The notes: generated by a model not told the origin, from the letters alone. Positions 24,557-34,076 are shown, numbered from the stretch's first letter. The stretch: DNA of 64,000 bases from UBA5078 sp033721235 (GCA_033721235.1 JAWWAY010000002.1:254059-318058); one strand, 5' to 3'. A program made the numbers and translations.

Positions 24557-25794
24557 CCAACACAACGAAACCCTTAACAAATACCGAAATCCGACTGGCC
24601 AAACCCAGAGAAAAGGAGTTTAGCCTTGCTGACGGAAAAGGGTTATACCTTCGCGTCAAACCTACCGGATCCAAGCTGTGGATTTTCAACTACACTCACC
24701 CGTATACAAAAAAGCGGGCCAACTTGGGTCTAGGCACCTACCCTGAACTATCTCTTGCAGACGCTCGCCAGAAAGCATTGTCATTCAAATCAACGCTCGC
24801 CAAAGGCGCTGACCCCAAAGAGGCCAGAGACGAGCAAAGAAGAAAGCTCTCCGAGGCGCATCAAAACACTTTCGAGCAAATTAGCAGGAAATGGCTAGCA
24901 CTGAAAAAAGAAACTGTCTCTAAGACCTACCACGACAAGATCGAAAACCGATTAGAACTTTATGCCTTTCCGACTTTAGGAAAAATACCTATACACAAGC
25001 TAACCGCTGTTTCCACTATTGAGACTATTAAGCCACTTGCTGCGCGAGGCAAACTGGAGACAGTTAAAAGACTTTGCAGATGGATAAACGAGATCATGGT
25101 TTATTCAGTTAATACCGGCCTGCTTCATTCCAACCCGTTATCTGGCATAGGCAAAGCATTCAGTGCCCCGAAGGTGGTAAATCTGCCCACCTTAGAACCG
25201 GAGCGACTACCGGATCTAATGATCGCCATCAATCAATCTCGTACGAAGATAGTGACGCGGTGCTTAATAGAATGGCAGCTCCATACAATGGTAAGACCTA
25301 GCGAGGCCGCTGGTGCTCGGTGGGAGGAAATTGACTTCAAGAACGCACTTTGGACTATCCCCGCCGAAAGAATGAAAAAGAAGCGCTCACACATCGTTCC
25401 GCTCTCCAACCAGGCCTTAGCTATTCTCGAAGTATTAAAGCCTATTAGCGCTCATAGGGAATGGCTATTCCCCTCGGATCACAACCCGAGAAAGTCGGCG
25501 AACTCTCAGTCTGCAAATCGCGCCATTAAAAAAATGGGTTTCCAAGGACAACTTGTCTCGCATGGCCTTCGCGCTCTTGCAAGCACAACACTAAATGAAC
25601 AAGGCTTTGAACCCGACGTGATCGAGGCAGCACTGGCCCACGTCGATAAGAACTCTGTAAGAGCCGCCTACAACAGAGCCAAGTATTTAGAGAAGCGCCG
25701 CGACATGATGAACTGGTGGTCGGATCACATTGAAAAAGCAGCCACAGGCAACCTTAGCGTTTTCGCTAGACCGCGCTTTGTAGCAGCGAAGTAA
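24553..25794 (+). CDS. P4-type tyrosine integrase
   Basis: A site-specific recombinase that inserts and excises the island at tRNA-Leu. The N-terminal DUF4102/arm-binding domain has LADGKGLYLRVKPTGSKLW and the AP2-like YTKKRANLGLGTYPELSLADAR. It is followed by a SAM-like core-binding domain (~100-180) and the catalytic domain. The catalytic residues appear as R in HTMVRPSEAAG, HxxR in SHGLRALAST, H in ALAHVD and the nucleophile Y in RAAYNRAKYL. Length (413 aa) fits. There is no obvious ribosome site before 24553, where an inverted repeat overlaps the start. Confidence 0.93.
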   Translation: MANTTKPLTNTEIRLAKPREKEFSLADGKGLYLRVKPTGSKLWIFNYTHPYTKKRANLGLGTYPELSLADARQKALSFKSTLAKGADPKEARDEQRRKLSEAHQNTFEQISRKWLALKKETVSKTYHDKIENRLELYAFPTLGKIPIHKLTAVSTIETIKPLAARGKLETVKRLCRWINEIMVYSVNTGLLHSNPLSGIGKAFSAPKVVNLPTLEPERLPDLMIAINQSRTKIVTRCLIEWQLHTMVRPSEAAGARWEEIDFKNALWTIPAERMKKKRSHIVPLSNQALAILEVLKPISAHREWLFPSDHNPRKSANSQSANRAIKKMGFQGQLVSHGLRALASTTLNEQGFEPDVIEAALAHVDKNSVRAAYNRAKYLEKRRDMMNWWSDHIEKAATGNLSVFARPRFVAAK

Positions 25795-25824
25795 ATTCAA
25801 TAAGAGAAGCGACGGAGCGCAAAA

Positions 25825-26496
25825 ATGAAAGCAATGTGGCTAGAACAAAAAACACTGACTCAAGACCAAAAAAATCACATAACGCACTACATTCTGCCAA
25901 AGCTAGACTCGAAGGCCCACGACTCGCTATTTGCGTGTATCGAGTCCGCTTGGACTAAAGCCCCCGCATACAAGAGCCCAAACCCCCTTACTCCGTCAGA
26001 GTTAGAAAAAGAACTGCGTAAAACTTCTAAGGCACTTGAAAGAGCAATCAGCTCAATCAATTACCTAGATAGGTTTAGTGAGGGCAGATTGGTCGATCAG
26101 CATTTCACCATTAATACGGGCCTGTATATTCGCCCTCTCCTAACTAACGCGAACCCATTGGACTCCTCAACAAAGACAGTATTAGAGCAAATTAAGAAGA
26201 GTTGTGATGATCGCGCCCAAGAAGTGCTGGAGGCTCGTCAAGCCACTCGCCAGGAAACCAGAGGAAAGCACCACAACATAGAAAACTGGACAGTAATCAG
26301 CGACCTTGCCATTTACTTCACTCAACATATTCCTAACTCAAAACCAAGTTACGCAGACAACTCCCCATTTCTTAACTTAATAAATTACTTGTTTTCCGAA
26401 GTCATGCTGCTTGAAGTAAAGGACGCAAAGAGACAAGTAAGAAACTGTCTAAGTATGATGAAAACTCTAGAGCATCCGACCAATAGTCAAAAATAA
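25825..26496 (+). CDS. Hypothetical island protein
   Basis: A 223-residue, mostly helical and charged protein of unknown family. I see no membrane segment, no signal peptide and no catalytic motif. It starts 30 bases after the integrase, with GGAG upstream of the ATG at 25825, so it is probably cotranscribed. The position between the integrase and an AlpA regulator suggests an island maintenance or accessory role. No function is assigned. Confidence 0.65.
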   Translation: MKAMWLEQKTLTQDQKNHITHYILPKLDSKAHDSLFACIESAWTKAPAYKSPNPLTPSELEKELRKTSKALERAISSINYLDRFSEGRLVDQHFTINTGLYIRPLLTNANPLDSSTKTVLEQIKKSCDDRAQEVLEARQATRQETRGKHHNIENWTVISDLAIYFTQHIPNSKPSYADNSPFLNLINYLFSEVMLLEVKDAKRQVRNCLSMMKTLEHPTNSQK

Positions 26497-26585
26497 CTTT
26501 TTAACGTCCCTGTTCCGTTTTTTACACCTCTACGATTATCAATGCCGAGTTGATTCCACCAAAGGAATCCAAGGAGGCATATTTA

Positions 26586-26855
26586 ATGACAACAATTCGA
26601 TACATGAGACGCCCTGAAGTACTTCAGAAAATCGGCGTTAGCAATTCAACCCTTCACTCTCAGATTTTAAAAGGGCTCTTTGTCCCACCGATTAGCTTAG
26701 GCGCTCGATCAGTCGGGTGGCTAGAACATGAGGTGAACGCGGTGCTTATAATGCGCGCACAAGGCAAATCCGAAGGCGAGATTAAAATTCTTGTACGGCG
26801 CATGGTGAAAGAGCGAAAGCAGGCACAAATAAAGGAGGGCGCAAGCAATGCCTAA
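26586..26855 (+). CDS. AlpA-family DNA-binding regulator
   Basis: An 89-residue MerR/Xis-like winged HTH. TIRYMRRPEVLQKIGVSNSTLHSQILKGLFVPPISLGARSVGWLEHEVNAVL is the AlpA pattern, in which a short helix-turn-helix is followed by the GARSVGWLE wing. AlpA-type proteins act as excisionases or activators of integrase genes in P4-like islands. The start at 26586 is fixed by AGGAGG about 10 bases upstream; the frame is open to 26550. A 26-codon frame beginning inside its stop (26848-26928) may be chance. Confidence 0.85.
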   Translation: MTTIRYMRRPEVLQKIGVSNSTLHSQILKGLFVPPISLGARSVGWLEHEVNAVLIMRAQGKSEGEIKILVRRMVKERKQAQIKEGASNA

Positions 26856-26939
26856 AAACTCCTTTGAACTGGGATCTGCGGGAACCCAGCTTTCTAACAA
26901 TGGCACTGGCCAATATCACCCTTTCTAAGACAGATCAGC

Positions 26940-27320
26940 ATGGCCAAAAGCAAGCGAAAGCAGCCATTTGACAGCAGGGGAGGCGTCTTAGTGATGAGAG
27001 CGGACATTGTAAGATCCGCTAATTGGCAATCGCTCTCCCCCGCATCGGTCAAGCTGATGTCACTAATGCATGTTCACTGGCGCCCCGCAAAGCCAGTGGA
27101 CTACGGAGTGCGTGAGGCAATGGACAAGATCGGCTGCGCCAAACTTACTGCCAGAAAAGCCTTTCAGGAGTTACAAGACAAAGGGTTTATCGTCATGGTC
27201 GACGAATCACTGTTTAGCAGCCGAAGCCAAAGCAGAACTCGTACTTGGCGCCTAACATGGCTGCCATTTAAGGATCTCGCGCCAACGAATGACTGGGAGA
27301 AATTAATGCTACCGGATTAA
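26940..27320 (+). CDS. Small winged-helix, replication-like island protein
   Basis: A 126-residue basic protein with the pattern SANWQSLSPASVKLMSLM ... MDKIGCAKLTARKAFQELQDKGFIVMVDE ... TRTWRLTW. This resembles the helix-turn-helix domain of plasmid and island replication or partition proteins, in which gene-specific HTH is followed by a beta wing. I cannot name a family. It follows the AlpA gene and precedes a 534-base gap with many inverted repeats, which could be its target. Confidence 0.6.
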   Translation: MAKSKRKQPFDSRGGVLVMRADIVRSANWQSLSPASVKLMSLMHVHWRPAKPVDYGVREAMDKIGCAKLTARKAFQELQDKGFIVMVDESLFSSRSQSRTRTWRLTWLPFKDLAPTNDWEKLMLPD

Positions 27321-27854
27321 AACAGTACCCTGTATAGCACTCAGAGGGCCAATCTTTGACCCTCTGAGTCATTCCCTTCAGGCTACAGGGTCAAATTAGT
27401 ACCCACACATGCGTGTATCTTCTAAGGGTTTAAATTTGACCCACACCTACAGTAGCCACCGACAGCCTGAAAATCAGGATAGATTGCTGGGTCCTTCCGA
27501 AGCCATTTCATTGTGAGTGGTCGGCGAGCGCGCTGCACTTTTAGGTACAAAAAGGTTTTCCGGTGGCCCGATGTTGACTCAATTTCAAGTTTGGTCGAGC
27601 TGGCTGCAAGCCAAGCAACTCCAGCCTAGTAGAGAAAGGCAGAGCCTATTTATAACGCATAGAAATATCGGGTGGAACAATGCCGTGCTTGGGGAGCTTA
27701 GCGCCTACCTTGCATTAAGACAAAATCTTCATAGGAGACAAGCGAAGGCCGTCTTAGCCTCCTAAATTCGGCGGGAATTCATCGTACAAAGACGTTCAAT
27801 GTAGTATAACTACGCAAGACCAAAAACCAGCCAACATGTAGTTAAGGATAGGCA
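27321..27854. other. 534-base gap with a cluster of inverted repeats
   Basis: It separates the mobility genes from the restriction operon. It holds nested inverted repeats at 27327-27391, GGGTCAAATT at 27388-27397 inverted at 27433-27442, ACACATGCGTGT at 27405-27416, and CCTGA/TCAGG at 27466-27478. Nearer hsdM is the palindrome GTAGT-ATA-ACTAC at 27801-27813. An open frame at 27517-27765 has no ribosome site or recognisable content. The right end should contain the hsd promoter. Confidence 0.5.
27327..27478. repeat. Nested inverted-repeat cluster
   Basis: ACCCTGTA (27327-27334) pairs with 27384-27391, enclosing ACTCAGAGGG (27339-27348) which pairs with 27360-27369. Further pairs are 27388-27397/27433-27442 and 27466-27470/27474-27478. 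Such density suggests a cis-acting site such as an origin or operator; the inner hairpin could also act as a terminator although its T run is poor. Confidence 0.45.
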
Positions 27855-29432
27855 ATGGCCACTAAGGGCAACGATCAAAAGAAGAAGTCCCCCGCCAAGG
27901 GGTTTGAAGAATCACTATGGGACACCGCCAACAAGCTGCGCGGCACGGTGGAGTCCTCCGAATACAAGCACGTGGTGCTCAGCCTCATCTTCCTCAAATT
28001 TGCCAGCGACAAGTTCGAGGCACGGCGGGAAGAGCTGGAGGCCGAGGGCAAGGGCAAATACCTCGACATGGCCGAGTTCTACACCATGAAGAACGTGTTC
28101 TATCTGCCCGAGGAAGCGCGCTGGTCCCACGTGCTCAAACACGCGAAACAGGACGACTTGCCCATCCGCGTGGACACCGCGCTCAGCACCGTGGAAAAAC
28201 ACAACAAGGCCCTCAAAGGCGCCCTGCCCGACAACTACTTCTCACGCCTGGGGCTGGACGCCAGCAAGCTGGCGGCGCTGATCGACACCATCAACAACAT
28301 CGACACCGTGGGCGACCCGACCAACGACGTGGTGGGCCGCGTTTACGAATACTTCTTGGGCCGCTTTGCCGCCGCCGAAGGCAAGGGCGGGGGCGAGTTC
28401 TACACCCCCAAATGCGTGGTCAATCTGATCGCCGAAATGATCGAACCCTATCAGGGCAAGATCTACGACCCCTGCTGCGGCTCCGGCGGCATGTTCGTGC
28501 AGTCGATCAAGTTCGTGGAAAGCCACCACGGCAACCAGCGCGACATCTCCATCTACGGCCAGGAATACACCAGCACCACCTACAAACTGGCCAAGATGAA
28601 CCTGGCCATTCGCGGCATTGCGGGCAACCTAGGCGAGGTGCCCGCCGACACCTTCTTCAAGGACCAGCACCCCGACCTGAAAGCCGACTTCATCATGGCC
28701 AACCCGCCCTTCAACCAGAAGCAGTGGCGCGCCGACAATGAACTGACAGACGACCCTCGCTGGTCCGGCTACGACACTCCGCCCACGGGCAATGCGAACT
28801 ATGCCTGGATTCTGCACATGGTCAGCAAGCTGAGCGAGAACGGCATCGCCGGTTTCGTGCTGGCCAATGGCTCCATGAGCTCCAACACCAGCGGCGAAGG
28901 ACAGATCCGCCAGAAGATGCTGGAGAACGATCTGGTGGACTGCATGATCGCCCTGCCCGGCCAGCTTTTTTTCACCACGCAAATTCCCGTGTGCCTGTGG
29001 TTCCTCACCAAGAACAAGAAAGCACAAACCTTCAGCGATGAACGCAAAGCCTTCCGTGATCGCCGAGGCGAAACCTTGTTTATCGATGCCCGCAACATCG
29101 GCTCTATGGTGGACCGCACGCACAAGGAACTCACGGTTGAGGACATTGCCAAGATTGCAAGGACCTACCATGCCTGGCGCGGAGAAGAGAAGGACGGAGC
29201 CTATGAAGATGTTCCGGGGTTCTGCAAGGCGGCCACGCTGGATGAGATCAAAGCCAATGACTATGTGCTGACGCCGGGGCGGTATGTCGGTTCCGAGGAG
29301 TTGGAGGATGATGGGGTGTTGTTTGAGGAGAAGATGCGGGAATTGACTTCGACTTTGTTCAGGCAGACGGATGAGGCGAGAGAATTGGATGAGGAAATCC
29401 GAAGGACATTGAAGGTATTCAACTATGAGTAG
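27855..29432 (+). CDS. hsdM: Type I restriction-modification methyltransferase HsdM
   Basis: The N6-adenine methyltransferase subunit of a type I system. An N-terminal HsdM_N domain (SLWDTANKLRGTVESSEYKHVVLSLIFLKFASDKF) precedes the catalytic domain with the SAM-binding motif YDPCCGSGGMFVQ and the catalytic NPPF in MANPPFNQKQW. Length is 525 residues. AAGGATAG precedes the ATG at 27855. The gene is clearly richer in GC than the flanking island genes. Its stop overlaps the hsdS start by 8 bases. Confidence 0.97.
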   Translation: MATKGNDQKKKSPAKGFEESLWDTANKLRGTVESSEYKHVVLSLIFLKFASDKFEARREELEAEGKGKYLDMAEFYTMKNVFYLPEEARWSHVLKHAKQDDLPIRVDTALSTVEKHNKALKGALPDNYFSRLGLDASKLAALIDTINNIDTVGDPTNDVVGRVYEYFLGRFAAAEGKGGGEFYTPKCVVNLIAEMIEPYQGKIYDPCCGSGGMFVQSIKFVESHHGNQRDISIYGQEYTSTTYKLAKMNLAIRGIAGNLGEVPADTFFKDQHPDLKADFIMANPPFNQKQWRADNELTDDPRWSGYDTPPTGNANYAWILHMVSKLSENGIAGFVLANGSMSSNTSGEGQIRQKMLENDLVDCMIALPGQLFFTTQIPVCLWFLTKNKKAQTFSDERKAFRDRRGETLFIDARNIGSMVDRTHKELTVEDIAKIARTYHAWRGEEKDGAYEDVPGFCKAATLDEIKANDYVLTPGRYVGSEELEDDGVLFEEKMRELTSTLFRQTDEARELDEEIRRTLKVFNYE

Positions 29433-30846
29433 TGGTTGGATCGAAAAGACACTGGATGAAGTGTGTACCAAAATTACAGATGGGGCACACCGTAGTCCTA
29501 AGTCGGTTAGTGTTGGGAAGCCAATGTCTTCGGTAAAGGATATGGATAGGTTTGGGCTAGACCTCTCAAGTTCCAGGCTAATCAGTGAGGAAGATTTCGA
29601 CTCACTTGTTAAGGAGGGTTGTAAGCCAGAAGTAGGAGATGTGCTGATAGCCAAAGACGGAAATAGTGCTTTAGATACAGTTTGCAATGTTAGTGAGCCT
29701 ATCGAAGCAGTACTCCTATCTTCAGTTGCGATACTTCGACCAAATCAAGAACTAGTGGATTCTGACTTTCTAAAGTATTTGTTGTCAGCCCCAGAGAATG
29801 TTGAGTATTTAAAAAGGAATTTCATATCAGGAGTAGCCATACCAAGGGTTGTGCTCCGTGATTTCAAGAAAGCGGTATTCAAGTTCCCAGAATTAAATGT
29901 GCAAAAGAAAATTTCAGCGCATCTGGGTGTTCTGGATGCGAAAATAAAACTCAATACTCAGCTAAACCAAAATCTTGAGTTTATGGCGCAAGCCCTGTTC
30001 AAGAGCTGGTTCGTGGACTTCGATCCCGTTATCGATAACGCCCTTGCCGCTGGCAACCCCATCCCGGAACCCTTTCAGGCCAGAGCGCAACGACGCCAAC
30101 AACGACTGCATGAGCCTGCCACTGAAGGCCAGCCCCCTTTGCACTCCCTGCCTGCCGAACTGCGCCAACTTTTCCCAGATTCCTTTCAGGAAACGGAGCC
30201 CTTGGGATGGGTGCCGAAAGGTTGGGAAGTACTTGCCGCTGCCGATGTTGCAACAGTAACGATAGGGAAAACTCCGCCAAGAAAAGAGCAACATTGGTTC
30301 TCAGAGCGTCCGGAAGATGGCTATGCTTGGATTTCTATCAGAGATATGGGAGAAAACGGCGTTTATATAAGTGATAGCAACGAATACTTGATTCCCGGAG
30401 CCGTAGAAAAATTTAATGTTGTAAAGGTGCCCAAAGGGAGCGTGATACTTAGTTTCAAACTTACTTTGGGCCGGGTGGCTATTGCCTCGGAAGAATTGAC
30501 AACCAATGAAGCAATTGCACACTTTTATAACTTCAGAAAGTCCTTGAATGAAGAGTATTTATATTTGTACTTGTCTCAGTTTGAATACAGCAAACTGGGA
30601 AGCACCTCATCGATTGCGACAGCTATTAACTCAAAAATTGTCAAAGGGATGCCTGTGTTAGCACCAGACTCTTTGATTCTTGATAACTTCAAAATCAGAG
30701 TTGAGAGCCTCTTTAATAGAATCTCTTTAGCTTCAAATGAAACAAAGAATTTAAAGAAAATTAGAGACTCACTTCTCCCCAAGCTCCTCTCCGGCCAACT
30801 CCGCATTCCCGATACCGAAGCCCAACTCGCCGAGGTCGATGCATGA
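29425..30846 (+). CDS. hsdS: Type I specificity subunit HsdS
   Basis: It determines the bipartite DNA target. Two target-recognition domains (~residues 5-150 and ~260-400) are separated and ended by conserved helical spacers: QLNQNLEFMAQALFKSWFVDFDPV at ~180-205 and LRDSLLPKLLSGQLRIPDTEAQ near the C-terminus. The recognition domains are AT-rich, while the central spacer (about 29965-30245) and the last ~70 bases are GC-rich like hsdM and hsdR. This is a mosaic expected when specificity domains are swapped into a fixed scaffold. It overlaps hsdM by 8 bases and hsdR by 4. Confidence 0.95.
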   Translation: MSSGWIEKTLDEVCTKITDGAHRSPKSVSVGKPMSSVKDMDRFGLDLSSSRLISEEDFDSLVKEGCKPEVGDVLIAKDGNSALDTVCNVSEPIEAVLLSSVAILRPNQELVDSDFLKYLLSAPENVEYLKRNFISGVAIPRVVLRDFKKAVFKFPELNVQKKISAHLGVLDAKIKLNTQLNQNLEFMAQALFKSWFVDFDPVIDNALAAGNPIPEPFQARAQRRQQRLHEPATEGQPPLHSLPAELRQLFPDSFQETEPLGWVPKGWEVLAAADVATVTIGKTPPRKEQHWFSERPEDGYAWISIRDMGENGVYISDSNEYLIPGAVEKFNVVKVPKGSVILSFKLTLGRVAIASEELTTNEAIAHFYNFRKSLNEEYLYLYLSQFEYSKLGSTSSIATAINSKIVKGMPVLAPDSLILDNFKIRVESLFNRISLASNETKNLKKIRDSLLPKLLSGQLRIPDTEAQLAEVDA

Positions 30847-33800
30847 GTTTCTCCGAGGCCAGACTGGAGCAAGCCATCATCGCCCTGTTGGGCGAGGAAG
30901 GCTATCCGCATATCAGCGGCCCCAGTCTCACCCGCACTCCCGAAGAAGTGCTGTTGGTGGACGACCTCACCACCTATCTGCAACGCCAGTATGGCACCGA
31001 CGGCATCACCGACAGTGAAATCGCCAGCATCGTGCGGCAACTGCAAAGCTACTCTTCGCTTGACCTGTACGACAGCAACCGCGCCATCATGAAGCTCGTC
31101 AGCGACGGTTTTACCTTCAAGCGGGAAGACCATACCCAAAAAGACCTGTACATCCAGTTGCTGGATTTTGATCGCACCGACTCAGCACTCAAGTCACAGC
31201 CAACGCTTGAAGTCCGTTCGGAAGAACCGGCACCCTATCTGGTGGACAGGAACATCTACAAGCTGGTCAACCAACTGGAAATCGTCGGCACCGAAAAGCG
31301 CATCCCCGATGCCATTCTCTACATCAATGGCCTTCCGCTGGTGGTGTTCGAGTTCAAAAGCACGGTGCGCGAAGAGGCGACCATTCATGATGCCTTCGTG
31401 CAGCTCACCACGCGTTACCGGCGCGACATACCCGAACTGTTCAAGTACAACGCGCTGTGTGTGATCAGCGATGGCAGCAACAGCCGCATGGGCTCATTTT
31501 TCGCGCCTTATGACTTCTGGTATGCCTGGCGCAAGGTGACGGGCAATGAAGCATTGGACCCGGACGGCATCGCCTCACTGCAAACCATGATCAGTGGCCT
31601 GTTTCATATCCCGCGCCTGCTCGAAGTGCTGCGCCACTTTGTCTACTTCCCAGACAAGAGCCACCGCGAAGAGAAGATTGTGTGCCGCTACCCGCAATAC
31701 TACGCCGCCACCAAACTCTTCCGTCACATCCTCCAACACCGCAAACCTTTTGGCGACGGCAAGGGAGGCACCTATTTTGGCGCAACCGGCTGCGGCAAGA
31801 GCTACACCATGCTGTTCCTGTCGCGCCTGTTGATGCGCAGCTTGGAGCTGGAAAGCCCTACCCTCGTGTTGATTACCGACCGCACCGACTTGGACGACCA
31901 ACTCAGCACGCAGTTCACCAACGCAAAGAATTTCATTGGCGACCAACTGGTGGTCAGTGTGGAAAGCCGCCAGCAACTGCGCGAACTGCTGCAAAACCGC
32001 AAGAGCGGTGGCGTCTTTCTGACCACCATCCACAAGTTCACCGAAGACCTGCAACTGCTGACCGAGCGCAGCAATGTCATCTGCATCAGCGACGAGGCGC
32101 ATCGAAGCCAAGTCAACCTCGATCAAAAAGTCCGCATCGACACGAAAAAGGGAGAAGTCGTGACCACCTACGGCTTCGCCAAATATCTCCACGATTCTCT
32201 CCCCAATGCCACCTATGTGGGCTTCACCGGCACCCCCGTGGATGCCACGCTGGACGTGTTTGGCCCGGTGGTCGATGCCTACACCATGACCGAGTCTGTT
32301 CGCGACGACATTACCGTCCGCATCGTCTATGAGGGCCGAGCGGCCAAGGTATTACTGGACAACAGCAAGCTCGTGGAAATCGAACAGTACTATGCGGAGT
32401 GCGCCGAGGCAGGCACCAGCGAGTACCAGATTGAAGAGAGCAAGAAAGCCAATGCCAATATGGGCGCCATTCTGGGCGACCCCGATCGCCTAAAGGCGCT
32501 GGCGGCGGATTTTGTTACGCATTATGAGAAGCGTGTGGGCGAAGGGTCCACGGTGTGCGGGAAGGCGCTGTTCGTGTGTGCCAACCGTCAGATCGCCTGG
32601 GCCCTATATCAGGAAATACTGACCCTTCGACCGGCCTGGGGCGAAGAACTGGCCTGTGAAGCAGGCGTAGAACTGACTGAGCAGGAAAAGAAAGACATTA
32701 AACCCATGGCCCGGCTCAAGATCATTGCAACACGTGGCCAAGATGATTCCAAAGATATGTACGACGCCCTGGGCACCAAGGAGTACCGCAAGGAGCTGGA
32801 TCGCCAATTCAAGAGCGCGAAGAGCAATTTCAAGATCGCCATCGTGGTGGACATGTGGCTCACCGGCTTCGATGTTCCGTTCCTCGACACGATGTACATC
32901 GACAAACCTGTCCAACGCCACACGCTAATCCAGACCATCAGCCGAGTTAACCGCAAATTTGAGGGCAAGGACAAAGGACTGGTGGTGGACTACATCGGCA
33001 TCAAGAAGCAGATGAACTTGGCTTTGGCGCACTACAACAAAACCGACACGCTCAATTTCGAGGAAATCGAGCAGTCCGTAGTCGTCGTCAAAGATCATCT
33101 GGAGCTGCTGGGCACCGTCTTTCACAAGTTCGACAGCACGCCCTATTTCACTGGGAGCCCCGTGGAGCAGCTTAACTGCCTGAACATGGCCGTGGAGTTC
33201 GTACAGATCACCAACGACCTTGAAAAGCGCTTTATGCAGCTCTGCAAACGCCTGAAAGCAGCCTACGACATTTGCAGCGGAAGTGAATACCTGACCCAAG
33301 GCGAGCGCGACCGTGTGCATTTCTACCTAGCCATTCGAGCGATTCTGTTTAAGCTCACCAAAGGCGATGCACCGGACGTGCCGCAAATGAACGCCAAAGT
33401 CAGACAAATGATCAGTGAAGCCCTACGCGCAGATGGTGTCGAAGAGATCTTCAAGCTGGGGGAAGACGGTGCTGGTGAATTGGACCTTTTTGGCGACGAT
33501 TACCTGGCCAAACTGGATAAACTCAAACTACCCAACACGAAAATTAAGCTATTGCAGCAATTGCTGGCCAAGGCATTGGCTGACTTCAAGAAAGTAAACC
33601 GCGCTAAGGCCATAGACTTTAGCAAGATGTTCCAAGCGCTGGTGGAGAAATACAATCAGCGCGACGAAGACAGCCTGCTGGTGGGAGGCGTGTTGGAAGA
33701 CTTCACCGACAACATCATCGACGGTTACATGGATCTCATCAAGCAGCTAAAAGGCGAGATCGATTCCTACCAGGACATGGACATCACGCTAGAAGAAAAA

Positions 33801-34076
33801 GCCTTCTACGACATTCTGCTTTTGCTAATGAAGAAATACGACTTCACCTATCCAGAAGACAAATTGCTTGAGCTGGCTAAAGCGGTAAAAGCCGTGGTGG
33901 ACGATAAGACCCGCTACACGGACTGGAGCAAACGCGATGACATCAAAGCGGAATTGAAAGTTGACCTAATCATGCTGCTAGCCGAGTGGGGTTATCCACC
34001 GGTGGATAGGGATGAGGTTTATAAGGAGATTTTTGAGCAGGCCGAAAACTTTAAGAAATATAAAAGTAATAGTTAA
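30843..34076 (+). CDS. hsdR: Type I restriction endonuclease subunit HsdR
   Basis: The translocase-nuclease that cleaves unmodified DNA. The N-terminal nuclease domain has the PD-(D/E)xK-type element VVFEFKSTVR (~residue 170). The SF2 motor has Walker A FGATGCGKSYTM and the DEAH box ICISDEAHRSQ, with VGFTGTPVD and QTISRVNRKF as later helicase motifs. A C-terminal helical region follows. At 1077 residues it is full length. The GC-rich composition matches hsdM. The ATG overlaps the hsdS stop (ATGA). The gene converges on the Zorya-like operon with a gap of 103 bases. Confidence 0.97.
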   Translation: MSFSEARLEQAIIALLGEEGYPHISGPSLTRTPEEVLLVDDLTTYLQRQYGTDGITDSEIASIVRQLQSYSSLDLYDSNRAIMKLVSDGFTFKREDHTQKDLYIQLLDFDRTDSALKSQPTLEVRSEEPAPYLVDRNIYKLVNQLEIVGTEKRIPDAILYINGLPLVVFEFKSTVREEATIHDAFVQLTTRYRRDIPELFKYNALCVISDGSNSRMGSFFAPYDFWYAWRKVTGNEALDPDGIASLQTMISGLFHIPRLLEVLRHFVYFPDKSHREEKIVCRYPQYYAATKLFRHILQHRKPFGDGKGGTYFGATGCGKSYTMLFLSRLLMRSLELESPTLVLITDRTDLDDQLSTQFTNAKNFIGDQLVVSVESRQQLRELLQNRKSGGVFLTTIHKFTEDLQLLTERSNVICISDEAHRSQVNLDQKVRIDTKKGEVVTTYGFAKYLHDSLPNATYVGFTGTPVDATLDVFGPVVDAYTMTESVRDDITVRIVYEGRAAKVLLDNSKLVEIEQYYAECAEAGTSEYQIEESKKANANMGAILGDPDRLKALAADFVTHYEKRVGEGSTVCGKALFVCANRQIAWALYQEILTLRPAWGEELACEAGVELTEQEKKDIKPMARLKIIATRGQDDSKDMYDALGTKEYRKELDRQFKSAKSNFKIAIVVDMWLTGFDVPFLDTMYIDKPVQRHTLIQTISRVNRKFEGKDKGLVVDYIGIKKQMNLALAHYNKTDTLNFEEIEQSVVVVKDHLELLGTVFHKFDSTPYFTGSPVEQLNCLNMAVEFVQITNDLEKRFMQLCKRLKAAYDICSGSEYLTQGERDRVHFYLAIRAILFKLTKGDAPDVPQMNAKVRQMISEALRADGVEEIFKLGEDGAGELDLFGDDYLAKLDKLKLPNTKIKLLQQLLAKALADFKKVNRAKAIDFSKMFQALVEKYNQRDEDSLLVGGVLEDFTDNIIDGYMDLIKQLKGEIDSYQDMDITLEEKAFYDILLLLMKKYDFTYPEDKLLELAKAVKAVVDDKTRYTDWSKRDDIKAELKVDLIMLLAEWGYPPVDRDEVYKEIFEQAENFKKYKSNS

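Noticed and set aside
26848..26928. 26-codon frame overlapping the AlpA stop
   Set aside because: ATGs at stop overlaps are common by chance; the peptide shows no feature.
27517..27765. 82-codon open frame before hsdM
   Set aside because: No ribosome site and no recognisable domain; it cannot be excluded as a gene remnant but I cannot support it.
27917..28741. 274-codon Arg/His/Gln-rich frame inside hsdM
   Set aside because: Typical out-of-frame translation of a GC-rich gene.
28629..29687. 352-codon frame antisense to hsdM/hsdS
   Set aside because: A shadow of the GC-rich hsdM reading frame; the real gene on the other strand has all family motifs.
31575..32192. 205-codon frame antisense to hsdR
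   Set aside because: Mirror of the hsdR Walker A to DEAH region; no start signal.
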